A DNA stretch of 64,000 nt from Manihot esculenta (taxonomy: Eukaryota; Streptophyta; Magnoliopsida; Malpighiales; Euphorbiaceae): assembly GCF_001659605.2 (NCBI RefSeq), contig NC_035172.2, positions 22,179,973 through 22,243,972 of the forward strand, read 5' to 3'. Below, piece by piece: positions 25,111 through 36,779 of the stretch (positions are counted from its first letter, which is position 1; each line of letters begins with the position of its first letter). The notes beneath the pieces are model-generated. The model ran no database searches, was not told where the DNA came from, and worked only from the letters and a program-made list of their open reading frames with translations. A program made the translations under genes and the position numbers.

Positions 25111-25257
25111 TTTTCAGTACTATAAAACTACATTTCTAACTAGGCTAATGTTAAGGGAAGATTCAAATCAAGATTTTTGGAAAGAAAAATTCTTGGCAGG
25201 ACTTCCTTATTTCCTAGGAGAGAAAGTTTGGAATAATATAAAGTATAAGAACATTTA
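25110..25257 (+). pseudogene. endogenous caulimovirid capsid fragment
   Basis: This duplicates part of the capsid region at 30985-31115 with only a few differences (for example at 25192 and 25230). It then diverges near 25240. It is a short relic from a second copy of the same virus, or a rearranged duplicate of the larger locus at 30139. Confidence 0.85.
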
Positions 25258-25555
25258 ATTCCCTATTTATATTATTTATATTTTCTGTTATAGCAGATGC
25301 TGATGGTGATGATGGTGAAGAAGGTGTTATTTCAGCTTGCTTATTTAAATAATTTTCTATCGGGTTATACACTGCTTGGGGAACTAAGGAACTATAATCT
25401 ACTCCTTTCATTTTAAGATATCTATATGGGATATCTAATGTAGAAAACCTGGGTTTTACTATAGTCTGGATTATAGGTTTAGGATCATCTCCTTTATATG
25501 TAGCATATATTACTGAAGGTAGGTTTGAAGCTCTACCTATATCTTCTGTGATTAC
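25258..25555 (-). pseudogene. inverted caulimovirid-like coding fragment
   Basis: An open frame of about 99 codons on the minus strand (25555 to 25259) is flanked on both sides by plus-strand viral fragments. It contains a Ser/Pro-rich stretch near 25300-25330. I could not assign a domain with confidence; the end of a movement-protein region is one possibility. Its opposite orientation shows that the viral locus was rearranged. Confidence 0.45.
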
Positions 25556-25626
25556 AATAAGTCAATTAGATAGTAAAGAAGTAGATAATAATTTTATATT
25601 ATTATTACAAGAAATAACATCTAGAA
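25556..25626 (+). pseudogene. caulimovirid fragment (pre-protease region)
   Basis: About 70 bp match 32068-32138 with one visible difference, and end exactly at the start of LTR A2 at 25627. In the other copy the sequence continues into the protease. The retrotransposon therefore interrupts viral sequence here. Confidence 0.85.
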
Positions 25627-27898
25627 TGTAATACCCGGCTAGACTCCAGTATCGAAATTCCTACCGTCCGGTGGAATCTCGGATGTCGAAAACCTCTAGA
25701 AGGGTAAAATCATGTTTTCATAAAATGTTTTAATGTATTTTAAGGTTTTAAGTAAGAAAGAAATTGAGTTTTAAATGAAAAAAGACCATGGAGGAAAATC
25801 CAGGTTCGGCCGCCGAACCTCATGTTCGGCCGCCGAACTTGCATTAGATTTGGAGGCATATTCGGCTTCCGAAGGTGGCTTGGCCAGCCCCTATAAAAGG
25901 CCCCATGGCCGAAAATGGGCGAGTTTTCTTCCCCATTTCCGGCCAGAGGTGAGTCCATGCCCTCCCATGGTTGGTTTTGATGTTCTTCCTCAAATCTTTC
26001 AAGTTTTAACAAGTGGTTGCCTGGTTTTTGAAGTTTTTGAAGCTAAGATCAAGTTTTGGAGCTTGGAGACCCAAGGAGCTAGATTTCTCCCATCTCCAAG
26101 TTAGGATCGTCTCTCCTCTCGATCTTCAAGAGGTAAGCTCAGATCCTACCTTTCTTGTATGTTTTAAACAAGTTTTATGAAAGTTTATGGGGTAGAAATG
26201 CATGTTTAAGTTAGTTGTTTGTTGTTAGGGTTAATGTTGAGTTATGGGTAGTGTATGTTGTTTAAGTTGCTTTATATGTTTGTGTTGGGGTTTAGGATAG
26301 TTTGAGACCCCTAAATGCTTATTTGCTTGTGTATGCATGTTGTAGAATAGCTAAATGCATGTTTGAATGATTTGGGAGGCAAAATGTGCATGAGGAGGCT
26401 GAGTTCTGCCACTTTGGAAGAACTTAGGTTCGGCAGCCGAAGGCACTTTCGGCCGCCGAACCTGCCTGTGGAGGCAAGCTTTCGGCTGCCGAACCCTGCC
26501 CCCGAAAGCTGGACTTTCGGCTCTGGAAGGGAGTTTCGGCCGCCGAAGGTGCCGCCGAACATGCATGAGTTTCGGCTCTGGAACCACTTTCGGCCGCCGA
26601 AGGTGCCGCCGAAAGTGGCTGAGTTTCGTCTGTGGAGGGACTTTCGGTCGCCGAATCTGCCGCCGAAAGTGCCCTGTTCAGCCTTCCTTTGCATGTTTTC
26701 TATGATTGTTTTAAGGTGTCTTAGGGGGTTTTTGGGGAGTATTTTAGAGTCATGTTCATGTATGTTTGGTCCCTCATTTGAGTCCACCTGTGTAGGTTCG
26801 GACCCGAGGAACCGAGGACCCCAGCAGTGAGATAGCTGCTTCAGTGTCTTTTCAGAGCTAGCCTGAGGTGAGTAGAATAACTCTTTATGTTTCAAAGCAA
26901 ATAGATCAGTTTTTGAGCATGTTCATGCATCACGAATGCCATGAGATATATTAGGATGTTTGCATTAGAATTCACGAATATGTTGCATTGCATAATATGA
27001 TGATGATGTGGATGGGTATTGGATGATCCTTTAGTCCTCGTATGATATGATATGATGATGATATGGTATAGTATGGTATGGAAGTCCAGGACGAGGCCCA
27101 TTCTACGCCCCTGGCACTATGTTAAGAGAAAGACCAGGTCGAGGCCCATTCTACGCCCCTGGCATTATTGGAATGCTATGTTATGTTATGTTATGATAAG
27201 AGAAAGACCAGGACGAGGCCCATTCTACGCCCCTGGCACTATTGGATATGTAGAGGACTATTGGTGACAAGTCCATCCTTGATTGTGATTTGTTTGTGAT
27301 GTGATGCATTCCATGAGATCATATGTTTTAAATATAATGTTTTACTATTCTGCTCACTGGGCTCTAGTAGCTCACTGGGCTTTAGTAGCTCACCCCGTTC
27401 CCATCACCCCCAGGTTTACAGGTTCGGGATAGACCAAGAAGTCCGCAAGAGTAAAGAAGTCATGTTTTATGTAATAGCTAGATGTGGACATGAAAATAAT
27501 GTAATGTGAAGTATAGTACAGTAATGTAATGTAATGATGTTTATTGAGGTTTAGAGTTGTGCTTGACCCTAGTATGTTGTTAATCCCTTTTTGGTACATG
27601 ATCTTTTTAATGAAATGTTTTAATGATGTTTATGTAAACCAAGCTTAATGTATGATATGTTACTCCATTGGAGCATTTGATGAGGGCTCCAGTGTGGGGT
27701 TTTATGTTTATGAGTTGTGCATGCACAGGGTAAGCTTGGTGAATGAAAGAAAAAGTTTAAAATTTTTATGTATATGTATGATCATGTATGGGATTTAACA
27801 GGTACACAGGATGTATGTTAGGCTTGCTACGGACCCCGGCGGCCTTAAGCCGACCTGGATCCTAGCGCCAGTAGCCGTCCGGTTTCCGGGTCGTTACA
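25627..27898 (+). mobile_element. 5' LTR of chromovirus A2
   Basis: The LTR is 2272 bp, from TGTAATACCCGG to GGGTCGTTACA, with a TATA box at 25892-25900. TTCGGC-N-GCCGAA palindromes lie at 25804-25840 and 26428-26660. Three CCAGG/CCTGG units lie at 27080-27117, 27130-27165 and 27203-27239. The duplicated phrase 'ctcactgggct' occurs at 27352 and 27373. Confidence 0.93.
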
Positions 27899-27901
27899 GA
27901 T

Positions 27902-27913
27902 TGGTATTAGAGC
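27902..27913 (+). other. tRNA-iMet primer binding site of A2 (one change)
   Basis: TGGTATTAGAGC lies three bases after the LTR. It differs from the canonical iMet site at one position (C to T). Element D has the unmutated form at 63082-63093. Confidence 0.85.
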
Positions 27914-28180
27914 CCTAGGTTCATATGGTCGGACCTATAGTGTGTCGGGCTCATAGAGGTTATAGAAGGGCAAGCACAATAGAAAAATCATGTCCACTAG
28001 GATAGGATGTAGAGTCCTGTCTTGAATGATGATGTGAAATGCCATGATTTTATGCATGTGCATTAATGTTATGTTATGTATGCTGTGTATGTGATGTATG
28101 TGATGCGGGTTCGTGTGTTTCCACATGAACCATATGATGCTAATGTTTTATGTGATGTGTGCTATTTTTCAGTAAACAGG

Positions 28181-29745
28181 ATGAAAGAAACTCATCGATC
28201 TGCACGATTGACTGGAGTACCACCTCAGGATGAGGGCACGGATGCCCGTCCTCCTGCATTACCTAGGGCAATGTCCTGCAGGTCTAGCAGGGAGAGAGTG
28301 TCAAGGGACCCTAGAAGGTCTTTTGATGTGAGCAGAAGAGGAACAGTTCAAGGTGGAATGTCAGAAGATGTAGGGGATGAGATGGATATGGATCAAAGGA
28401 CGGATGGCAGTCTTGGTGTGAGCATGTCGAAAGAGGGCATGGGAGAGTCTCAGGGAGGCACTCAAGCCTCGGGGTTTGTTCAACCACCCCAATACCCACC
28501 CTTTTCACAGAATCTCGGGTATTCGATGGGAGGTACATCGGATTACCCCAGTTTTAACCCTTATCCTTCTTACATGCCATACCCACCTTTCTACCCACCA
28601 TACTCACAGTACCCTATGTACCCACCCCCATCTTTCTATCCATGTACAACAAACCCTAACCCAGGAAATGTTGCACCTCCTCCACAACCAGCAGAACCTA
28701 CAGTCCCAGAAACCCAAGTACCTAAACCTAGCTCATCTGGAGGGAACAAGGTCAAGATGACCGATTACATGAAGCTGGGTGCTCCCTAGTATGAAACAGG
28801 TGATGATCCGTTTGAGTACCTCAGGACGGTCAAGATGATTACAGATGAGTTAGGGGCTGATGATAGTAGAGCCATTCAGATGGCTGGGTTCACATTGAAA
28901 TGCAAGAAGGCCCGTGAGTGGTTCAAAAACTATGTGAACCCGAAGTTGGATAGTCTATCATGGGAGGAGTTTGCTAATGAGTTTGCTGGATGGGCTTTCC
29001 CTGATAGCTCAAGGGAGTTGAAGATGATCGAGTTCGAGCAGGTAAGACAGACGGAGGAGATGAGTGTAGAAGAGTTCACAGACAGATTCTTGGAGCTCTT
29101 GCCGTTTGCAGAGCAAACTCTTGATACAGATCAGAAAAAGGCTAGGAGGTATATCATAAAGCTTCATTCTAGATATTCCTCCTTGATCCAATCAGCAGAT
29201 AGGGAGAGCTTCCATGCCATAGTGGATATGGCCCGGAAAATGGAGGCTAGTGCCATCATTCAGGGAACAATTAAGCAGTCAGTGGCACAACCTTCTGGTT
29301 CCAAGACCCCAGGCGGGGGAAGGTTAGACCCTTCTTCTTTGAGTGCAGCAGCTTCAGGCAGTAAAAAGTGGGGTAAAGCTAAGTCCAAGAAGAACAAGTT
29401 CTGGAACAAGATCAAGTCAGGTATGGAATTAGGAAGTGGCTCGAGCTCAGGTGCAGACAGTGCAGTATGTATGAAATGTGGGAAGCCACATAAGGGAGTA
29501 TGTCGGTTTGGGACGATAGCCTACTTAGATGTGGGCAGGAGGGATACATGGCACGGGAGTATCCTAGAGCAGCTTATGTGGTACAGTCCCAGCAGACAGC
29601 TTCTGGTAGTGTGGCTCAGCCAGTAGCTCCAGCCTCGACTCAGGCCAGTGGCAGAGGCAGAGGGAGAGGGGCAGCCTCTTCTTCAGCGGGTTTCAGGGGT
29701 GAAGGTCCATCAGCTCCAGCACGGATCTTAACGATGACACAGTAG
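28181..29745 (+). pseudogene. gag: chromovirus A2 gag, with in-frame stop and frameshift
   Basis: ATG at 28181 opens MKETHRSARLTGVPPQ, matching the start of element D gag. The N-terminal half is Pro/Tyr-rich (28480-28680). A TAG at 28787-28789 ends the first segment just before the conserved core. The second segment (28790-29510) holds AREWFKNYVNPKLDSLSWEE and a Lys-rich tail. The frame then shifts near 29510 within the zinc-knuckle region. The second knuckle reads CGQEGYMAREYP, so the expected His and last Cys are both replaced. Gag cannot be made intact. Confidence 0.9.
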
Positions 29746-30138
29746 GAGGCAAATGCATCAAACACCGTGGTGTCAGGTAATATCATCATTGGTTGTTCAG
29801 ATGTTTATGCCTTAATGGACCCTGGTGCGTCTCATTCTTTTATTGCTCCGAGAGCCGTCGAGAGGTTGGGTTTGATGGTCTCTAGGCTAGAGTGTCCCCT
29901 ATAGGTCAGTGGACCCAAGTGCGACCCATCAGTGGCAGAGTCAGTCTGCCAGTATAGTCCAGTTTTGTTGAGGGGAGATGTCTTTCAGCCGACCTTGTGG
30001 TTCTAGATTTGACGGATTTTGATGTCATTCTAGGGATGGATTGGCTATCTACCCATGGTGCTACCTTGGACTGCAGAGACAAGGTAGTCAGGTTCAGAGG
30101 TCAGGATGGGTCAGAGGTTGTCTTCAGAGGAGACAAGG
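29746..30138 (+). pseudogene. chromovirus A2 protease, truncated
   Basis: After a TAG at 29743-29745 the protease can be followed. MDPGASHSFI (about 29816-29845) holds the aspartic-protease site as DPGA rather than D(T/S)GA. Another stop follows near 29901. The segment 29967-30125 is nearly identical to bases 1-160 of element A. Coding homology breaks at about 30138 where caulimovirid sequence begins. Confidence 0.85.
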
Positions 30139-30559
30139 TTTAGTAATGATACAGATAAGAAGGTTATAGAATAAAATAATTTTAGTAATGCAAGTTTAAT
30201 ATGCATAGGTACTCAGTTAAAAAAGATAGAAAAAATTCTAAAAGAAAAGGAGGTAGAAGTAGAAGAAAAAAGGGAAATAAAACCACATATTTTTAAGCCA
30301 TATCAGATATCTATTTCAAGTCAAAAGGAATTAAAAGCTAATAAAATAAATTTTTGTAGAGTCTAAAAGACCAGTTAAGTAAAATAGAAACTTCAGAATC
30401 AAGTAAAAACATAGTTCCAGAAACACCTCAGCCTAGAAATATAAATGTAATAGAGGAAGAAACAAGATCTAAGACTGAGCAAAGTGAGCCAGATTCAGAA
30501 GATATAAAACAATTTGAAATAAATCCTATATCACATAAAGAAATAGTAAGTAGAGCACT

Positions 30560-31560
30560 AGATCTAAGATTAATGGAAAAACCAAATATTACTTATCAAT
30601 TTAAATATAATGCTTCAACAGTATATGAATGGAATATAGATGAATTATCTGAATATAATATTTTAAGTTTATTGCAACAAATGACTATGGCAGCTAATGC
30701 ATATAAAACCCAGTCTTTTGCTTCGGATAGGGTAATAGCTGAAATAATTATAGCAGGTTTTACATGACAGTTAAAAGGATGGTGGGATTACCACTTAACA
30801 GACATGCATCAGTTAGAAATTTTAAACTCAGTTCAAGTAAATAGTGATGGTGAACCTATATATAATGAATCAAGAGAAGCCATTCAGGACTCACAATTTC
30901 ATTACATTTTATAGGAGACCCTTCCCTTTTAAAAGATAAAAATGCTGAACTATTGAGTAATTTAAAATGTAAAAAATTAAGTGATTTTCAGTACTATAAA
31001 ACTACATTTCTAACTAGGCTAATGTTAAGGGAAGATTCAAATCAAGATTTTTGGAAAGAAAAATTATTGGCAGGACTTCCTTATTTCCTAGGAGAGAAAG
31101 TTATGAATAATATAAAGCAACAATTTAGTAACCCAATACCATATAAAAAATTGACATATGGCCAACTGGTAAGTATAATTCAAAAGGAAGGCTTACAAAT
31201 TTGTCAAGATTTAAAATTGCAAAGAACTTTAAAGTATGAGATGCATAGAACTAAACAGAAATTAGGATCTTTTTGTAAGCAGTTTGATTATGGAATAGCC
31301 CAGGATAAAAGCTGTAATGGTCAATGTTCTAAATCTAAACCAAGAAAATATTATAAGAGAGATCAGTATTATAAGAAAAAATATATAGCAAAACCAAGTA
31401 AAGAAAAATATTATAGAAAGAAAAGTTATAAACCTTATAAAAAATATGAAAGAAAACCTTAGAAAATAAAAATCAGAATAAAAAATCATTTAAAGATTTA
31501 TAATTGTGGAAAGAAAGGACATACATCTAAATTTTGTAGGTTTAATAAAAAACTAAATGA
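30560..31560 (+). pseudogene. caulimovirid capsid region, broken
   Basis: The region is read in pieces: 30573-30767 up to a TGA, a damaged stretch 30768-30950, then 30953-31462 ending at a TAG. The last piece carries the capsid core and a very Lys/Tyr-rich tail (31370-31460), typical of caulimovirid nucleic-acid-binding capsid ends. A zinc-knuckle-like motif follows at 31505-31537 with Cys-x4-His-x4-Cys, but the first Cys of the usual CCHC box is absent. Part of this region is duplicated at 25110-25257. Confidence 0.8.
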
Positions 31561-31699
31561 ATTAGAACTAGATGAAGAGGTAATAAATAAAATTCAAGAA
31601 TTATATATAGATTCAGAAAGTTCAGAATCACAATTCATAGAAAGTGAAAATCAGATAGATGAGTTAAGAACTAGCTCGTCAGAAAAATCAATAAGTGTC

Positions 31700-31993
31700 C
31701 TAACTAAAGAGTAAGACTCATTATTGGAATTAATAAATAATATAGAAGATAATAATACTAAGGAAAAATTTCTTAAAAAATTAAAAAAAAAAAAAAGTTT
31801 TGATGAAACGGAAGAAGTTAAAAATATCACTCCTAAAATAGAAAAACAAACTTATGATTTAACTAAAATCTTAAGTAAAAATAAAAAATCTAAAGAAACA
31901 GTATCAATAGAAGATTTGCAAAAAGAAATTAGAATAATAAAGACTAAAGTAAAAGATTTAAAGCATCAACTTCAGAAAGATTCAAAAAGATAA
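31700..31993 (+). pseudogene. caulimovirid Lys/Glu-rich coiled-coil-like segment
   Basis: An open frame from about 31712 to a TAA at 31991-31993 is rich in Lys, Glu, Leu and Ile with heptad-like spacing (SIEDLQKEIRIIKTKVKDL). It precedes the protease, where caulimovirid polyproteins often have a charged linker. No enzymatic motif is seen. Confidence 0.55.
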
Positions 31994-32155
31994 AATTTTT
32001 GGAGGAACAATTAATTTCCGAATCATCTTTCTTCATCTAAAAAAGAAGAGGAAGATGGCCAGAATGAAATAAGTCAATTAGATAGTAAAGAAATAGATAA
32101 TAATTTTATATTATTATTACAAGAAATAACATCTAGAAAATATTTAATAAAAATA

Positions 32156-32833
32156 ATGATTAAATTGTCAGAAGAATTTATAATAGATACAATAGCATTA
32201 TTTGATACAGGAGCAGATTTAAATTGTATAAAGTCAAGTCTAGTACCCAAGAGGGTTTGGAATGAAACTCGAGAAAAATTAACAACAACAAATAAAACTA
32301 GTTTAAATATTTTGAAAAAAACAGAAGCATTAATAGTAGATCAGGACCTAGAATTAAAAACTGTGTTTTTGTTATCTCAACAAATAAATCATATAGTAAT
32401 ATTAGGAATATCATTTATAAACCTTATAACACCTTATTCAGTAAAAGAAGATTGTATAAAATTCAAAGTAAAAAATAAGACAATTAGAATAGAATTCACA
32501 GAAAAGCCTAAAAGAAAAAATTTAAATTTAATAAAAGCACATTCCATTAGGACAATGGAAATAAATTCGATAATAAAATCTAGAACAGAAGATTTAAAAG
32601 ATTTAAAAAATAATATACATTTAACTAGGATTAAAAATCAATTAGGAAGTGAGATTATGAAAACTAGAATAGAGAAACTAAAAATTTATATGGAAGAAGA
32701 ATTATGTGCAGAACATCCTAATGCTTTTTGGACTAGAAAATATCATATAGTCGATTTGCCATATGAAGAAGGATTTGATGAAAAATCAATTTCAACTAAG
32801 CCAAACCAATTCAAATGGCACCAGAATTGTTAG
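32156..32833 (+). pseudogene. caulimovirid aspartic protease region
   Basis: An open frame of 225 codons holds the catalytic D-T-G-A at 32204-32215 and a second conserved hydrophobic stretch (VILGISFINL) about 60 codons later. This is the retropepsin-type protease that would process the polyprotein. It is one of the two longest undamaged segments of the virus. It ends at a TAG at 32831-32833, just before RT. Confidence 0.8.
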
Positions 32834-33419
32834 AGCATTGTAAAAAAGAAATTAAAGAATTAGAAGATAAAAAATTAATTAGTAAATCAAGAAGTCCTCG
32901 GTTGTGTGCAGCATTTTATGTTAATAAAAATGCAGAGAAATAAAAAGAGGAACACCAAGGTTAGTCATAAATTATAAACCATTAAATACAACATTAAAAT
33001 GGATTAGGTATCCTATCCCTAATAAAAAAGATCTTTTAAATAGGTTATATAATGCAAATATTTTTAGTAAATTCGATATGAAGTCAGGTTATTGGCAGAT
33101 TCAGATCCATCCTAAAGATAGGTATAAAACAACATTTATTGTTCCTTTTGGTCAATATGAGTGGAACGTAATGCCTTTTGGATTAAAAAATGCACCATCA
33201 GAATTTCAGAGAATAATGAACGATATTTTTAATCCCTATTTAAAATTCTGCATAGTCTATATAGATGACGTATTGGTATTCAGCCAAAGTATAGAAGAAC
33301 ATTTTAAACATTTAAAGACATTTTGTATGGTAATAAAAAAGAATGGGTTAGCTCTAAGTAAAACTAAAATGAATCTATTCCAGACTAAAATTAGATTTTT
33401 AGGACACTATATAGAATAG
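32834..33419 (+). pseudogene. caulimovirid reverse transcriptase, broken
   Basis: The RT start is damaged: a frame change lies near 32940. From 33078 the palm region is open, with MPFGLKNAPSEFQ near 33170-33210 and the catalytic YIDD at 33258-33269. A TAG at 33417-33419 ends the segment. Motif spelling is of the Caulimoviridae type, distinct from the Ty3 RTs elsewhere in the window. Confidence 0.85.
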
Positions 33420-34075
33420 GGCATAATTCAGCCTATAGAAAGAACAATGATGTTTGGAGATAAGTTTTCCGATGAAATAACTAATAAAACTCAATTACAG
33501 AGGTTTCTAGATTGCGGAAATTATGTTGTAGATTTTTACCCAAATTTAAATAGAATGATAAAATCATTACATGATAAACCTAAGAAAAATGTTGGACCAT
33601 AAACCAAAGAACATACCAGTATTATAAGACATAAAATCATTAGTAAAAGAAATTCCTTATTTGTATATCCCAAATCCGACTGTATTTAAAATAGTAGAAA
33701 CAGATACTTCAGATCTAAGATATGGAGGAATTCTAAAACAGAGAATAGATGATAAAGAAAAAATAATCCAGTTTATCTCAGGACACTAGAATTCAGCCCA
33801 GTGAAATTATTCTACTATTAAAAAAGAAATTTTAAGTATTGTAATTTGTATAAATAAATTTCAGTCTGATTTGTTAAATCAAAAGTTCTTAGTCAGAATT
33901 GATTATAAATCGGCAAAGAATGTTTTAAAGAAAGATGTTAAAAATCTTGCCTCTAAACAGATTTTTGCTAGATGGCAAGCGATTTTAAATATTTTTTATT
34001 TTGACATTGAGTATATTAAAGGTAGTAATAATAATATACCATATTTTTTAACTTGAGAATTTTTACAGAAAGATG
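33420..34075 (+). pseudogene. caulimovirid RNase H, heavily broken
   Basis: RNase H can be recognised only in short frames. An acidic D-T-S-D start lies at about 33696-33710, and a later segment at 33871-34056 has KSAKNVLKK and ends in a TGA at 34054-34056. Several stops and frame changes lie between. Viral similarity fades by about 34075. Confidence 0.75.
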
Positions 34076-34195
34076 GGAAGAAAGAAGAATAAGCAAAAGG
34101 AAATAAAATCCAGAATTTTGAATCGGGTTCCAAACGGATTGAAATAATTCTAATAAGATTTTGTTTATCATCTTTAAGTAATTATTGCATTAAAA

Positions 34196-34985
34196 TTAAC
34201 TTCTATATATCTTCGAAAACTCCATCCCAAAGCTAAGGTTTTGCATTGGAAAACTCCATCCCAAGGCTAAGAGATGCTTCTTTGCTTTCATGGTCATTTG
34301 TTCTATATCTTCTCTCTTCATCTTGCTTCTAAATCTCAACTCATATCCAAATCTATACCAGTCCACAGCTGCTTCAGGACAATATTCAGGCTCCATAGCA
34401 ACTACATCAGACTGAGAAAAAACAACAGTATCCTGACTCACGGTTGGTTGTGCACTGAAAACAGAAGGCAATTAGCAGGGCAACTAAGATTAGTACCCTC
34501 AGCTTGGGACATTGAGGAAAGAATATCTGCATGAGATTTTGTTAAATTTAAACAGACTTCATGAAGAGAGTAGTACACCTTCCCATTAGGTGAGATGTAA
34601 CGAAGTCTTATCATTCTTTATCTGCAGTACTCAATTTTCCACTTCAGATATGCAAGATGCTTACGAACTTCGACAAGGAGATCTACACTTGGATGCCTTT
34701 TTCCCCACATATTTGCATATTTTATAATTGCATTTGGGCAAAATTCAGCTCCAGGAACAAGGTCTATGCCAGCAGGTAGCTATCTTGATTTTCTGCATTT
34801 TAAACTTCTGTTAATTTTATTGGCATTGGGACTGGAAAAATCTTCCTCAATGATTGAATCAGAAGGCAAAACGGATGAAACCTGAGGTATCACAGATGTT
34901 GCTTCTTCATGAGAGGTTATGTTTGACTCAGTCAAAACACTATTTAAACAATTATTCAATGAAAGAGATTCTAATCGGTGCACAT
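34196..34985 (-). pseudogene. IDM1-like gene, middle exons (copy I)
   Basis: Two repeats of a plant domain are read on the minus strand. The first (34780 to 34480) has GAEFCPNAIIKYAKYVGKRH and LRYISPNGKVYYSLHEVC; the second (34440 to 34240) has EYCPEAAVDWYRFGYELRF and KAKKHLLALGWSF. These match, from memory, the region N-terminal to the PHD finger in IDM1/ROS4-type proteins (GNAT acetyltransferases with a PHD finger, acting in active DNA demethylation in Arabidopsis). TAG near 34782 and TAA near 34621 are in-frame stops. The gene is cut off at about 34196, next to the viral sequence. The symbol is left blank because this is a fragment. Confidence 0.7.
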
Positions 34986-35038
34986 TAGACCCTTCTTAAA
35001 TGGAATGCACACCAGAAGATTTTGGGTAGAACACATTG

Positions 35039-35712
35039 CTATTTAATCTGTTTTGAACAAGTAATGTACCAATTATGGGCCAAATCTGCTTCCAGATGTG
35101 TATTAACATGACTAAAGGGTTTTGCCGACTCCAACAGCCCCAATGCACCTTCTGGAAGGCCTATTACCTGGAAAAGATGATCATCAATTGCCTCTAACAC
35201 CAAATTTTTACATAAATCTTTATCAGAAGAAGTCCACTCGGCAAGCTTATGAAAATTGTCTTTCTCTCGCAAATCATACCAAAGTTGCTTTATGGAAATT
35301 GGAATATAATTTTCTTGCTCAGTTTCCTCAACAACCTCAAGAAACAACCATGTCCCACGATTCTTCCAAGTCCCTGCGACCTCACTCCAGTCCTGGGTAA
35401 TCCTTATTTGATCAATATGTGACGTCATTTCATCACCCAAATCTGGGAAAAAGATCTTCCTCTCCTCTAAACCAACTTCATGATCAAAAACACACCTTCC
35501 CACCAACCTTCACTATAACAGACATCCACACAAATCCCATAATGGAGATCCCATTTGCCAAACTGAAATGGGATGGGAACGGCCTATTGGGTCCACGATA
35601 ATCACACATGTTGATGGTGGAACGATCATTCTCATCCCAATCATGTTTAAAATGATCAATAACAGTTCCTGGGTGCCATGAACCTTTAAACCCTTCTTCC
35701 AGACTCCTTATC
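35039..35712 (-). pseudogene. IDM1-like gene, N-terminal Agenet-like region (copy I)
   Basis: On the minus strand this starts near 35712 with an AG acceptor-like site and EGFKGSWHPGTVIDHFK. FGKWDLHYGICVDVCYSEGW and EERKIFFPDLGDEM follow, then RGTWLFLEVVEE and KQLWYDLREKDNF. The paired tryptophan-rich blocks resemble the Agenet/Tudor-like N-terminus of plant IDM1-like proteins. A frame change lies between the first block and the second (35510-35600). A 90% or better duplicate lies at 39857-40373. Confidence 0.7.
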
Positions 35713-35933
35713 TACAAAGTTACAAATTTTAACAATAATAAAGGTTTTATTGCAATTGAAAAAATTTAAATTAAAAGAATATATGTTTATTAATATAAAA
35801 ATTTATGGACAATATTATAGTTTGGTATTAATTTTTTTAAATTCAATTTAGCCGAAAAAATTTAGTTTTATTATATAAAATTTTAAATTTTAAATATAAA
35901 TATAAATTAATATAAACAATAAATCTTTTAAAA

Positions 35934-36447
35934 TTAGGGATGGCCGGGTATTTTTAGATATCTGATCCGACCGAACCCTAATAGGATGGATTTGAATAAT
36001 TATAGTCTTATTTGGGACGGATTTAATTTAAAAAATAATATCCGTTGCGGGTTCATATTGGGTTTGGATTTTATGTATAAGGTATTCACGACCTAAATTG
36101 ATTTATATAAATAATTAATTTAATATAAAAATATATTTTATAATAATATTTATAAATTTTTTTATATTTTTTATTTAAAAATTAAAATTAAAATATATTT
36201 AAAAATATTAAATTTTTTAAATAAAAATTATTAATAAAAAATATTATTATATAAATTATTAATTAAAATATATAAAATTAAACGGGTTGGAATTTTATTC
36301 GATAATAATCGGATTTGGAATGGATTTAAATAGTTGAGATTAATTTTGAATCGGACTCGAAACAGATTCAAATAATGCTAATATAAATCGAATTTAAGTT
36401 CGAATAAATTAATTTTTCGTGGGTATTCTACCCATTTATATCTTTAA
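35934..36447. repeat. AT-rich repeat with weak terminal inverted repeats (copy 1)
   Basis: About 514 bp open with TTAGGGATGGCCGGGTA and close with a near-inverse (TACCCATTTATATCTTTAA). It is full of 'atttgaataat', 'gattcaaata' and AT runs, and has no coding potential. Copies lie at 37786-38191 (left-truncated) and 40694-41212. The ends suggest a non-autonomous DNA transposon, but all three copies sit at the same place between IDM1-like fragments, so they multiplied by segmental duplication. Confidence 0.55.
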
Positions 36448-36779
36448 TTAAAATATAAATATAAATCGGTAAAGATTTAAATTTTTTGTATCCAATAAGC
36501 TTGATAATTCAATAAGCCTTGTAAAAGTTATAATGAGTAGTATTTTTGTTTTCAAAAAAAAAAATGAGTCCTATTTTAATTTGAAATAAATAATTAATTT
36601 TAATTATATTTTAATTTAGATTTTGTTTATCATCTTTAAGTAATTATTGCATTAAAATTGACTTCTATATAAGATTTATTTTGCAAGCTAAAATTTTTCA
36701 TTTATTAATTTTTATTTTACCTGTATGTATTTTGAAACAAACATAAAAAACTTTACATAATAAATTTTGCAGTTCAAAT

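Larger units (their letters stand above)
25627..30138 (+). mobile_element. chromovirus A2, 5' half only (LTR, gag, protease)
   Basis: This is the same family as element A. It has a complete 5' LTR, a primer site, a leader, gag and the protease. Homology to element A stops abruptly near 30138, which equals about base 171 of element A, and caulimovirid sequence follows. RT, RNase H, integrase and the 3' LTR are missing. The base run before the LTR is TAGAA; without the 3' end no duplication can be tested. Confidence 0.92.
30139..34075 (+). mobile_element. endogenous caulimovirid (pararetrovirus) copy, inactive
   Basis: An AT-rich tract encodes, in order, a capsid region with Lys-rich tail and CCHC-like motif, a coiled-coil-like segment, an aspartic protease, RT and RNase H, with no integrase. 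That order and the absence of integrase and LTRs identify a plant Caulimoviridae genome rather than an LTR retrotransposon. Many stops and frame changes show it is dead. The genus is uncertain; a florendovirus-like or petuvirus-like member is my best guess from sequence style. Both ends are junctions with other DNA, and no movement-protein region is seen in this main block. Confidence 0.85.

Noticed and set aside
25627..27898. Treating the LTR at 25627 as a solo LTR
   Set aside because: A primer binding site, leader, gag and protease follow directly, so it is the 5' LTR of a truncated element.
30139..34075. Treating this block as an LTR retrotransposon or as an intact virus
   Set aside because: There is no integrase, LTR or tRNA site at its ends and the domain order is caulimovirid; multiple stops and frame changes rule out an intact virus.
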